NCBI GenBank assembly: GCA_903884655.1
Contig: CAISFO010000033.1
Coordinates: forward strand, 62,001 to 126,000
Reading direction: 5' to 3'
Origin: an uncultured Holophagaceae bacterium
Lineage (GTDB): Bacteria; Acidobacteriota; Holophagae; Holophagales; Holophagaceae
Length of the DNA stretch: 64,000 nucleotides
Under the pieces are notes generated by a model, which saw nothing but the letters and a program-made list of their open reading frames with translations, made no database searches and was not told the DNA's origin. The translations under genes were made by a program, and so were the position numbers. Of the stretch, positions 32,088 through 41,286 are shown in pieces (position 1 is the stretch's first letter; each line of letters starts with the position of its first letter).

Positions 32088-32843
32088 CTAGGCGGCCGGG
32101 AGACCATCGGGCACAAGGGTTTTCACATGGCCGGCAGCAGCCCCCCCGCCTACTTGGAGGTGCTCCATGATGCCCATGAGGAAGGCCTCGGCCGTGGGGC
32201 CATGGGCAAGCCAACGGTTGAGGATCCCTTTGCGGCCGGATTGGTAGATGTGTGTGCTGCCCCCCGTCAGCGCCATGGGACCGCTGAGGTCGGAGGACAG
32301 GAAGCGCACGGCTGCTGGCACTTTCAGCAGGTCTTTGATGCGCTTCTCGGCGCCCGTCGGTTCCTCGATGGTGGTGCCCAGCCAGACGTTTGTCGGGGCC
32401 TCGCCATCCAGCCAGTCCTGGAGCCAGGCAACGAAGTGGTGGCCGTTCGCACTGGGCCGCAAGGACTGCTCAGCCCGGGCCTGACTGTGAGCCGTCTCTA
32501 GCAGGCCCAGGATGGTGTCCGGCCGGCTGGTCTTGATCATCCAGGCTAGACGCGGCGTCTCGCGCATGGTCTCCAGGGCAGCCCGACGGGGTCCGTCGAG
32601 TTCCCGCAGATCCTCCCAGAACTCGCTCATGGAGTTGGTGAAGATCCTGAATTTTTGATCCTCCGCCACGGCCATGGCCTCGTAGCAGAGGGCCTGGGCC
32701 TTCGCCCCCACGACGCAAAGGCCCCGGGGGCTCCGGTATTGACCGTCCTCAGAGCAAGAGGCACAGGAGTCGGTGGACTTCAGGCAGGTGCGCCAGAAGT
32801 CCACAGAGCAGGCCTTAGGGTTGGTGCTCGAAGGTTCAGACAT
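32088..32843 (-). CDS. DUF5131 (phage Gp37/Gp68)-like protein, divergent
   Basis: VWLGTTIEEPTGAEKRIKDLLKVPAAVRFLSSDLSGPM resembles the Gp37/Gp68 core. Confidence 0.6.
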   Translation of the reverse strand: MSEPSSTNPKACSVDFWRTCLKSTDSCASCSEDGQYRSPRGLCVVGAKAQALCYEAMAVAEDQKFRIFTNSMSEFWEDLRELDGPRRAALETMRETPRLAWMIKTSRPDTILGLLETAHSQARAEQSLRPSANGHHFVAWLQDWLDGEAPTNVWLGTTIEEPTGAEKRIKDLLKVPAAVRFLSSDLSGPMALTGGSTHIYQSGRKGILNRWLAHGPTAEAFLMGIMEHLQVGGGAAAGHVKTLVPDGLPAA

Positions 32844-33069
32844 GGCGACCTCAGCGGAAAGCAGTGTCCCCACAAAGTCGGCCTTCAGCCTCAAGAGGCA
32901 ATTAAGCGATTTTACCTAGATGACACTCACTATTACTGCTAAGTCGTTTTATTCTTTTCTTATCCATTTTCTACCTATCGGTATTTTACGGACTCCCCCC
33001 GCCAAGAAGTAGGGTTTCCCCCCTCACCCAAAATGGACAGAACTTAAAGCCAGCGCTTGACCTTTCTGC

Positions 33070-34461
33070 TTGCATCTCAGTGGCCTTCAAGGTCACGGTG
33101 AGATGGGTATGTCCCTGCCAGTGGATGAATCAGACACGCGCTGCAATCACGACTGGTATGAAACGAGCGGAATGAACGACCAGGAAAGAGCGGCCAAAGC
33201 GTTGCGCAGCAGGGCGGAGTCGGCTGTCCTCAGCAGCCCCGCCAGAGCCCCCGACAGCGTCGATTCTCTCTTGCCTGTGGAGATGCTCCGGGTGCTGCAC
33301 GAGTTGCGGGTGCACCAGGTCGAATTGGAAATGGAGAATGAAGAGCTTCGCCAGACGCAACAGGAGATTGAAGCCTCACATGCACGCTACTTCCATCTCT
33401 ATGAGTTTGCGCCGGTAGGCTATTGCACCCTCAGCGAGCAGGGAGTCATCCTGCAGGCCAACCTCCACCTGAGATCCATGCTGGGCATGAGCCAGGAGAC
33501 GCTGCTCAGGCGGCCGCTCTCCCAGTTCATCCACCCCGAGGATGCAAACGAATATGAACTTTACCGCCGACTATTCTCCGACGCCGACCCCCTTCCTGCC
33601 ATGGTGCTGCGCTTGCTCTGCGCGTCAGCCCCTCCCATCTGGGCAAGTATAAAATCAGCTGCCGGGCAAGATTCAAAGGGCTCTTCGGAGCGCTTGATGG
33701 CGATCTCGGACATCACTGACCTCAAGCTGCACGAGGTGCGGCTCCAAAAATTCAATCTGGCGCTGGAAACCGAAGTCCTAGCCAGGATCAGCCAGCTCAA
33801 GCGGATGTACACGCGCCTGCTTCTGGCCCAGGAGAATGAGCGCAAGCGGATCGCCCTGGACCTGCATGACAGCCTCGGCCAGACCCTGAGCGCCATCAAG
33901 CTCATCGGAGGGCATAGGCTGGCATCCTTACACAGCCATCGGAGCCGTGCGGAGAAGGTATTCGCTTCCGCTTTGCTGAAAGACCTGGCTGGCGCCATCG
34001 AGGAGGTTCGACGCATTTCCATGAACCTGCGTCCCAGCATGCTGGATGACCTCGGCCTCCTGGCAACCATCACCTGGCTGATTGCCCACTTCAAGGCGGC
34101 CAATCCCTCCATCCATGTGACCGAACAGATCGAGCTCGAGGAAGAGGTGATCCCGGAGGTCCTGAAGATCACCCTCTTCCGGATCCTGCAGGAAGCCTCT
34201 CACAACATCGAGAAGCACAGCCAGGCAACGGGAGTCACCTTCACGCTCGCCCTGGTAGGTGGCCACCTCACCCTGTCCGTCTTTGACAACGGCCAAGGCT
34301 GCGATCCCAGGAGCGTCGGCCAGTCCAACTCGCATGGCGGACTGGGCCTGGCCTCGATGCAGGAGCGGACCGAGCTCAGTGGCGGAACATTTGAACTCAG
34401 GTCATCACCGGAAGGCGGTACCCTGGTTGTTGCGTGCTGGCACCTGCCGATTGAGACTTAG
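33070..34461 (+). CDS. PAS sensor histidine kinase (NarX/DesK-type HisKA_3); start could be internal (e.g. 33103 or 33172)
   Basis: ERKRIALDLHDSLGQTLSAIKLI, HGGLGLASMQER, GGTFELRSSPEGGT. Confidence 0.92.
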   Translation: MHLSGLQGHGEMGMSLPVDESDTRCNHDWYETSGMNDQERAAKALRSRAESAVLSSPARAPDSVDSLLPVEMLRVLHELRVHQVELEMENEELRQTQQEIEASHARYFHLYEFAPVGYCTLSEQGVILQANLHLRSMLGMSQETLLRRPLSQFIHPEDANEYELYRRLFSDADPLPAMVLRLLCASAPPIWASIKSAAGQDSKGSSERLMAISDITDLKLHEVRLQKFNLALETEVLARISQLKRMYTRLLLAQENERKRIALDLHDSLGQTLSAIKLIGGHRLASLHSHRSRAEKVFASALLKDLAGAIEEVRRISMNLRPSMLDDLGLLATITWLIAHFKAANPSIHVTEQIELEEEVIPEVLKITLFRILQEASHNIEKHSQATGVTFTLALVGGHLTLSVFDNGQGCDPRSVGQSNSHGGLGLASMQERTELSGGTFELRSSPEGGTLVVACWHLPIET

Positions 34462-35129
34462 CTCGTGACGAGGCCCTTCTCGATGGCGTAGGCAGTCAGG
34501 GCCGCGATGGAATGCAGGCCAAGGCGCTTCATCAGGTTTGAGCGGTGCTTCTCGATGGTCTTGGGGCCGAGGGAGAGGTAGGCCGCGATCTCACGGGTGT
34601 GCCAACCCTCAGCCACCAGCGCCAGCACCTCGCGTTCCCGAACAGAGAGGAGGTCGAAGACGGACTCACCCTGCGAGGACCCACCCCCAGACGCACCCTC
34701 AAGAAAGGCGGTGAGGACTTGGGTGGTGATGACTGGGCTGAGGAAACGCTTACCGTCCATCACTGTTTTCAATGCGGTCAACAGCTCTACGGAACCACAA
34801 TCCTTCAGACAATATCCGTTGGCCCCTGCCTTGAGCGCCGCAAAGACGTGCGCCTCATCCTTGTGGGCCGTCAGGACTAGGACCCGAGTCTGCCCGCTGA
34901 CCCGCTTGATCTCCTTGATCACCTCGATGCCGTTGGTACCCGGCATGGACAGATCCAGCAGCACAATGTCGGGCTGGAACTTGTCGGCGCACCGAATGGC
35001 CTCTTGGCCTTCTCCGGCCTCCCCGACCACCATGAAACCAGGATATGACCCCAAGAGCAGGCGCAGGCCATCCCGCATGATGGCGTGGTCTTCGACGATG
35101 ACCACGCGGTATCTCGTCTTTGTTACCAT
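34458..35129 (-). CDS. NarL/FixJ (LuxR HTH) response regulator
   Basis: REC DIVLLDLSMPGTNG; LSVREREVLALVAEGWHTREIAAYLSLGPKTIEKHRSNLMKRLG. Confidence 0.95.
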   Translation of the reverse strand: MVTKTRYRVVIVEDHAIMRDGLRLLLGSYPGFMVVGEAGEGQEAIRCADKFQPDIVLLDLSMPGTNGIEVIKEIKRVSGQTRVLVLTAHKDEAHVFAALKAGANGYCLKDCGSVELLTALKTVMDGKRFLSPVITTQVLTAFLEGASGGGSSQGESVFDLLSVREREVLALVAEGWHTREIAAYLSLGPKTIEKHRSNLMKRLGLHSIAALTAYAIEKGLVTS

Positions 35130-35387
35130 CCTGCCCGCCTCTCTCCCCGCATCGGGGGCCTGGAAGAAGGTAACGCGATCGTCGTGCTCCCTCCGGACTT
35201 CCTGGTCTGGGAATCCTACTCTCGCCCGGAAAGCCCTCTCCGGCCGCCGGGTCAGATAAATCAAGCGCAGGACTCACGGCGAGAAGGTCTCCCTTGGTGA
35301 GAAGGAAACGAGTCCCTGCGGCCACAGTCTGATGCGAGACAGGACCCAGCAAGGTTTAGAGATACGGCGGTAAGGTATTTGTCACTA

Positions 35388-35395
35388 ATTCCTGA
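35388..35395. repeat. Target-site duplication, left (ATTCCTGA)
   Basis: Identical 8-mer at 39168-39175 immediately outside the TIRs. Confidence 0.95.
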
Positions 35396-35529
35396 CCTGA
35401 TTATCGGCGACCCTCAGCCTGAAAGCCAGGTATCGACACCTCGGAAAGCGTAGGCGAAGCCTCAAGTTTCTCCGTATGAGACATGAAATGTCCATCACTG
35501 GAACCGATGTTTTCAGTGGAGAACGCGAC

Positions 35530-36486
35530 ATGCCGAGGTACGACATCCAATTTCAAAAGGGCCTCTCCCTCCGGGAGTTCATGGCCCGCTTCGGAACCGA
35601 GGAGCAGTGCATCGAGGCCACCTGCATGGCCCGCTGGCCCAAGGGCTTCGAGTGTCCTGAATGCGGGTCCACCCGGCATTGCCGCCTATCCCGTGGTCTG
35701 TTCCAGTGCCAGGACTGCCGGAAGCAGACCAGCCCGACCGCAGGGACCATCTTCCAGGGCACGAAGCTCCCCCTCACGGTCTGGTTCCAGGCCATGCACC
35801 TGCTCACCCAGGGCAAGCACTCGGTCTCGGCCTTGGAACTGAAGCGCCAGCTTGGGGTCCACTACGAGACGGCCTGGGCCATGAAGCAGAAGATCATGCA
35901 GGTGATGTTGGAACGGGAGGCCCGGACGGTCCTCTCGGGCCGGATCGAAGTGGACGACGCCTATGTGGGCGGTGAACGCCACCTGGGAAAGCGGGGCCGG
36001 GGCGCCGCTGGGAAGACCCCCTTCGTCGTGGCCGTCCAGACCGACCCAAAGAACCCTGCCGTGGTCCTCCACATGAGGATGAAGGTGCTCCGGAATGTCA
36101 GCGGGCGGGAACTGAAGCCCTGGTTTGCCAAGGGCTTTGCCCCGGCCTCGACCATCCTCACGGATGGCTGGCAAGCCTACAACTTCCTGTCCGAGGCTGG
36201 ATTCGAGCACGAACCACACAAGATGCCGGGCGGGTGGCGGAGCGGGCGGCACCCCTCCTTCCCCTGGGTGAACACCGTCCTGGGGAACTTGAAGGGGAAC
36301 ATCGTGGGCGTGACCCGTTGGGTTGGGAAGGCCCACCTGGACCGCTACCTGGCGGAGTTCCAGTACCGCTTCAACCGGCGCTTCGACCTGAAGTCCATGC
36401 TTTCCCGCCTGCTGTCGGTGGCCGTCCGGACTCCGGCTATGCCCCAGCCCCTCCTTAAACTCGCCTGGATGGGGCAAGCGGCCTAA
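35530..36486 (+). CDS. IS1595-family transposase
   Basis: N-terminal zinc ribbon CPECGSTRHCRLSRGLFQCQDC; IEVDDAYVGGERH; ILTDGWQAYNFL catalytic motifs. Confidence 0.95.
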   Translation: MPRYDIQFQKGLSLREFMARFGTEEQCIEATCMARWPKGFECPECGSTRHCRLSRGLFQCQDCRKQTSPTAGTIFQGTKLPLTVWFQAMHLLTQGKHSVSALELKRQLGVHYETAWAMKQKIMQVMLEREARTVLSGRIEVDDAYVGGERHLGKRGRGAAGKTPFVVAVQTDPKNPAVVLHMRMKVLRNVSGRELKPWFAKGFAPASTILTDGWQAYNFLSEAGFEHEPHKMPGGWRSGRHPSFPWVNTVLGNLKGNIVGVTRWVGKAHLDRYLAEFQYRFNRRFDLKSMLSRLLSVAVRTPAMPQPLLKLAWMGQAA

Positions 36487-36498
36487 CTAGTGGTCGAA

Positions 36499-38895
36499 TC
36501 AGCGAAGGAACCCGAGCGAATAGACCTGAGGGAGCAGCTTCTCGCCCAAGGCGTCATACGCGGATTTGAAGGGTGTAAAATCCACCGGTTCATTCTCGTT
36601 GTTGGCCTCCAGGGCTTTGCGGATCTGGTACCACCCAACATCAGGGCGGTTGAGCTTGAATTCGTCGCGGATCTTCTTTTCAAAGGTCGTGGCGTGGTAA
36701 TTCTTCCAGAGTTTTCGGCCTTCATCCAAAACACGCTTCGCTTCGGTGGAGAGCTTCTGCTTGGCGAGATACGAACTCATGAAGGCAGACTCGAAACGTC
36801 CGCTTGAGCCGACTTCCTTCTCAGTGAAGGGAATGAAGTGGTTCACGAGCGACCAGGATTTGCCGTTCCATTGGATGGACTTGGCGCCAGCGGATAGGTT
36901 CTTCCCGGCGAAAAGCATGTAAACGAGGCAGTCGGATTTGAATTCTTCGGGGAGCGGCTGCGAAGGCTGAAGAAACTGGTCATTGTGGTTGAGCCAGGTA
37001 TGGGGGACGACCATGCGGACAGTGAAGACGATGGCGGCCTGCCAGAGGTTGGATTGGGTGACGAAGAATGCGCCAGCACTGCCAAATCCGGATGAGAATA
37101 GTGCGGTCAGAGTACCGGCATTTTGAAGCATGTTGCTGTTGACCAACATGCTCCCGATTGCGCCGTCGGCCCACCTATCTCCGCGCAAATCCTTCGTGAC
37201 GGTTGCAGGCGTGATCGCATTCTTGAGCGGAATAGCTTCCTGCTTGTTTGACCGTGGACGAATTATCCATTCACTCAGCGGCGGTTGGTCGGCAGTCCGG
37301 TAGAACCTCTTCTCACCGATCTTGTTTCCATCCTTGTCCAGAGCCACAGTAAGGATTTCATCGGACGGCTTATGTTTGCTCATATCCCACAGGAGAAATC
37401 CGATTGGGAAATTTCCCTTGAGGCCATCGAATGCCTTGCTGTGGACTACGAACCCGTCTAAATACTTGGCTTTCCATTGTGCGCGGAATTCCTCAAAATT
37501 TGGCGCGTTGACATACTTTGGCGTCCCGAACATCGCAACCGTGGCATTCGGAAGTTCCTTGGAAATGCGTGTTAGGAATTGAACGAAAAGTTCTCGTGCG
37601 GCATAACCTAAACCATTCATGCTTGCCGCAATTTTTGTTGTAGCCACATCGGCCTTATGCTCTCCAGTCCCAGAAATCGTGTCCGCATTTCCCGCCTCTC
37701 CATACGGCGGATTGATCAGCACCAAAATCTTCTTCGCACCCTTCTTCTTTTCCCTCGCGTCCTTGATGGCTTGGCGCAATTCCTCCGGCACCTTCTCTGT
37801 CAGGGAGTAGTCAATCTCCCCGGACCCCCCAACATCATCGTTGAGATAGTCGTACTGGAACTTCGTCGCTGCCACGCAGGTATGGCTGGCTCCCATCACA
37901 TCAATGTCCGCCTTATCCAGCGTGCTCATGAAGATATTGCGGTGGTTGCTGTGCTTGACCTCCAGATTCCCCACACCGCAGCACATATCCCACACGATGT
38001 AGTTTTTCTGCCAGTTCTTCCCAAGAGTCTGAGCCAGCAGGTCATAGGCCTTGTCTACGATATGCAAGGGCGTGTAGTACGCGCCCTTGAAGCTCCGTTC
38101 GTCCAGCGGCAATAGGCTGTCGCGGCGCTCCAGCAGATAATGGCGGTGTTCCTCTTCTGGTGGACGGTGGTAGATCGCCCAGAACCTGCGGTATCCCCGG
38201 TCGCTTGAAAGCGCGTATGTCGTTCCGTTGAGCAGGAACACGGGTTTGCCGTCATCCTGAAGTAGCCGTGCCGGAAGATCCTTGATGGCGGCATTCTTGC
38301 CGTCGTGCATGATGTCGGCGAAGAATAGGAGCGCGTAGTCGATGGGGTCCACGCCCTCCAATTCTGTGCCGATCATTTTCACCCAATTGTCGAACACCTG
38401 TTTCAAGTTGTCAGGCGTGATGGGCGTTCGGATGAACTTGCCTTCCGCGATGGCGGTCTTGACGGCCTGGATGAACTCCTTTTCGTGGGTCTTGATGTCG
38501 TAGACAACAAAATGCGCTTCGATGCGTGGCGCAACTTGCGCTATTGATTCCTTGGTCGGCTGCGAAGGGATTTTGCTCCATTTGATGGTCTTATCCTCGA
38601 CGACCGGCATGACCTTGACCGTCTCCATAAGCGCAGCCTTCTCTCGGTCGATCACGGCTAGGAACGGCGGGATGTGCTTTCCCTTCAGCCGCGCATGACG
38701 GACATAGGCGATCAACTGCGTGAACATTTTGTGGACGGTATCCGAGCCACTCTTCGCCTCGAACCAGATTTCCTTGGTTCGGATGTCAATATCCTCGAAA
38801 CCCTGTGAGTGATTCTTCAGCCCAAGAGCTTTGATATAGAGGCCCTTCACATCCTCTTCGGTATGCGCCTTCTGCAACTCAGCATAGAGGGTCAC
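36499..38895 (-). CDS. Type IIG-like N6-adenine DNA methyltransferase with N-terminal nuclease-like domain (transposon passenger)
   Basis: VWDMCCGVGNLE (motif I), LVLINPPYGEAG (NPPY motif IV), N-terminal DIDIRTKEIWFEAKSG (PD-(D/E)xK-like). Confidence 0.85.
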   Translation of the reverse strand: MTLYAELQKAHTEEDVKGLYIKALGLKNHSQGFEDIDIRTKEIWFEAKSGSDTVHKMFTQLIAYVRHARLKGKHIPPFLAVIDREKAALMETVKVMPVVEDKTIKWSKIPSQPTKESIAQVAPRIEAHFVVYDIKTHEKEFIQAVKTAIAEGKFIRTPITPDNLKQVFDNWVKMIGTELEGVDPIDYALLFFADIMHDGKNAAIKDLPARLLQDDGKPVFLLNGTTYALSSDRGYRRFWAIYHRPPEEEHRHYLLERRDSLLPLDERSFKGAYYTPLHIVDKAYDLLAQTLGKNWQKNYIVWDMCCGVGNLEVKHSNHRNIFMSTLDKADIDVMGASHTCVAATKFQYDYLNDDVGGSGEIDYSLTEKVPEELRQAIKDAREKKKGAKKILVLINPPYGEAGNADTISGTGEHKADVATTKIAASMNGLGYAARELFVQFLTRISKELPNATVAMFGTPKYVNAPNFEEFRAQWKAKYLDGFVVHSKAFDGLKGNFPIGFLLWDMSKHKPSDEILTVALDKDGNKIGEKRFYRTADQPPLSEWIIRPRSNKQEAIPLKNAITPATVTKDLRGDRWADGAIGSMLVNSNMLQNAGTLTALFSSGFGSAGAFFVTQSNLWQAAIVFTVRMVVPHTWLNHNDQFLQPSQPLPEEFKSDCLVYMLFAGKNLSAGAKSIQWNGKSWSLVNHFIPFTEKEVGSSGRFESAFMSSYLAKQKLSTEAKRVLDEGRKLWKNYHATTFEKKIRDEFKLNRPDVGWYQIRKALEANNENEPVDFTPFKSAYDALGEKLLPQVYSLGFLR

Positions 38896-39098
38896 TTTCG
38901 CCGCCTTTCCGTCTCGGTCTTTCCAGGGTTACGGTCGGCCAGGTAACCAGCCACGGCTTCTCTCACCACGCTTCCAATGGAAATTCGACGCTCAAAGGCG
39001 ATTTCCGCCAGTGCGTCGTAAATCTGCCGCTCAAGGCTCACGGTTGTCCTGACCTCCAGCAGAGGTCTCCGTTTCGTCTTGGGTGGGGTGCGTGGCAT
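38892..39098 (-). CDS. Ribbon-helix-helix/CopG-like small DNA-binding protein (transposon passenger)
   Basis: RTTVSLERQIYDALAEIAFERRISIGSVVREAVAGYLADR. Confidence 0.8.
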   Translation of the reverse strand: MPRTPPKTKRRPLLEVRTTVSLERQIYDALAEIAFERRISIGSVVREAVAGYLADRNPGKTETERRRK

Positions 39099-39167
39099 GG
39101 TTTCGTCCTCTGCATCAGTCTACACCAAAGTGATGCAGTTTTAAGCTGAGACTCGCCGATAATCAGG

Positions 39168-39175
39168 ATTCCTGA
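39168..39175. repeat. Target-site duplication, right (ATTCCTGA)
   Basis: Matches 35388-35395. Confidence 0.95.
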
Positions 39176-39353
39176 TTTGTCCTTGCATTCGGCTGTCAAT
39201 AAACCAACCTAGGTTAATCATTTCTTACGTGGCCTAGGATGCCATTGGAAGAAATCGATTACATTTTAAATTTTGGCGGCGCATTGTTGCCGGTCGGACT
39301 TGTCTCGCTCGGACCTGTTTTTGAAGAATTCATTGTCAACCCTGGAGCCAGCC

Positions 39354-39947
39354 ATGCTGAAGGATCTAGCGTTGCCTTACCTTCGTGTTCGGACCTTGGG
39401 AGATGAGATCTGCACCCGTCCCGGAGTCCGCCGCGTTGTAAAGGTGCTGCTCGACGCAGGCTTTGCGGCCATCGCCTGGGTGGTGGCTTACAGCCTTTTC
39501 CGCCGCGCCTACCCCACTCCCCTCTCTACGCTCGGATGGGTGGCCTGTGCGATGGCCGTGAACGCCGCCTTTCAGCACACTCGGCAGCTCTACCGGTTCA
39601 CGGGGTTCGAGGAAGTCCGATCCCTGCTCCTGAGCCTGGTGGCCATGATCGGGATCGCCCTCGGCGGATTTGTCATGGATAGATACCTCAGGCTGGGAAT
39701 CGAGAATCCAGACATCACCCTGGCTGCGAGCCTGCTGACCTTCATGCTGTGGGTCCTGTTCCGCGCGGCCACTGTGGACTTCTTCCGGCACCGATTCCTG
39801 AAAACCCATCCCCACCACCCCACCGTGGAGCGCAGGAAAACACCCCGTGTGGGTTCGCCGACCATGGGCGGCCTGGCGCGCAGGACCCTCATCATCGTCT
39901 TGGCAGCCCGGTTAATAAGGACACCTATTCACAGCGTCCTTTATTGA
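39354..39947 (+). pseudogene. Truncated N-terminal TM domain of a CapD/WbpM-like polysaccharide biosynthesis protein
   Basis: 4-TM N-terminus then RRTLIIVLAARL where a TLIIGAG-type Rossmann motif would be expected; stops soon after. Confidence 0.5.
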
Positions 39948-40319
39948 TGCGGCGTAGATTACCGGATGGCCCTTGAGGTTTGCCTTGGATACACGGACTC
40001 CCCGATCTCACTTCTGTTCCGCGTTGCCCTGATTCGAACCGACCTGAAACTCGGTCTCTTGGAACAGGCCTCGATTCACGTTGCCGAGGCGCTCAACGAA
40101 GCACGCATGTATCCCGAGGAGTCGTTTGAAGAGGAACTGACCCGGCTTTCCAGGGAACTCAGTGCCCTACTTGGCCCGGAAGGAGCGACCAAGGCAAGCA
40201 GGAGAGTTCTCTTTCAGGAAATGGAAAAGGTGGCACAAAAGGTGGCACAGTCCTGCTTCACCCCTCTCAAGACTTGAAATGATTTAGCTTTGCCATGCCA
40301 TGCACCCATCGCCGACGCT

Positions 40320-40365
40320 CTCATAACCCAAAGGTCGTAGGTTCAAATCCTACCCCCGCTACCAA
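40320..40365. repeat. attR-like 46-nt partial tRNA-fMet copy
   Basis: ctcataacccaaaggtcgTaggttcaaatcctAcccccgctaccaa; differs from 13382-13427 at two paired T-stem positions. Confidence 0.9.
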
Positions 40366-40368
40366 CTC

Positions 40369-40397
40369 AAAAAGCCGACTATAAGTCGGCTTTTTTG
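40369..40397 (+). terminator. Intrinsic terminator after attR
   Basis: aaaaagccgact-ata-agtcggcttttttg hairpin plus T-run. Confidence 0.85.
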
Positions 40398-40839
40398 TTA
40401 TATTTACGAGAATCGCGAATTCACCACGTGCCCCTAAGTTGAGAGTGAATGCAACAATGATTTTCGTTCGTAAGTGAACCCGGATTTCACGGAGTGTGAG
40501 GGGCCACAAGCTCTGCATTCTCGCGATTCTCAGAGGAATTTGGGCGGAAAAGGCCGGATGAACTTACGTGGGTTACGCAACGCAGAGATTCTGCCCCAAA
40601 CTCTCTCTCGCCCGGGAGTTCGAACACGCTTCGCACGCGGGAAGTGAGTGAATTCAGGGCTCCGCGACATCTATTTCCCCTCGTTGTTCATTCTCGAGTC
40701 TCTCTCGCCCCGCATGGATCACATCAGAGCCTCCCCGCGCACGACACAGACCAGAGAGAGTTTGGTTATGCGACGAGAGAAGTCCATGTTGATGGTTGGA
40801 TAATCTGTGCCTGCCGAAGTGCTGGCACATAGGAGTTCT

Positions 40840-41286
40840 ATGAACGAACCGGGCACGACGACACCGCAGGATTGCCGCTTCTGTATTTCCATTTCGAGCC
40901 GCGTGATTGCCTCCAATGCCCTGGCCTTTGCCATCCGGGATGCCTTTCCCGTCACTCCCCTGCATGCCCTCGTGATCCCCCAGCGCCACGTGGCGGATTT
41001 CTTCGGCCTGACCCCGGAGGAGCGGGAAGCCTGCGCAGAGCTGATCCATCAGCTTCGACGGGACATCCTCCAGGAGGATCCTACGGTGGAGGGGTTCAAC
41101 ATCGGGATGAACGTGGGTGAGATGGCCGGGCAGACCATCTTACACTGCCACATCCACCTCATCCCGAGGCGAAGGGGCGATGTGCCGAATCCGCGGGGCG
41201 GCGTGCGGATGGTGATTCCACATAAGGGACATCAGATGCTGGACGTGTGCCCGTTCAGCCAGGAAGGTGGGGAACCTGGGTTCTAG
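40840..41286 (+). CDS. HIT-family protein
   Basis: CRFC N-terminus and HCHIHLIPRR histidine triad; aggag RBS upstream of ATG 40840. Confidence 0.92.
   Translation: MNEPGTTTPQDCRFCISISSRVIASNALAFAIRDAFPVTPLHALVIPQRHVADFFGLTPEEREACAELIHQLRRDILQEDPTVEGFNIGMNVGEMAGQTILHCHIHLIPRRRGDVPNPRGGVRMVIPHKGHQMLDVCPFSQEGGEPGF

Larger units (their letters stand above)
35396..39167. mobile_element. IS1595-family transposon with passenger genes (3772 bp)
   Basis: TIR CCTGATTATCGGCGA perfect at 35396-35410 and 39153-39167 (29 bp with 4 mismatches), 8-bp TSD, IS1595 transposase inside. Confidence 0.95.

Noticed and set aside
40321-40518. Minus-strand ORF ending ...LVAGVGFEPTTFGL
   Set aside because: This peptide is the reverse-complement translation of the partial tRNA-fMet copy; a spurious ORF
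40521-40531. TCGCGATTCT resembling half of the 25-bp element
   Set aside because: Only a short half match, no partner half-site and no 17-mer at 79-80 bp
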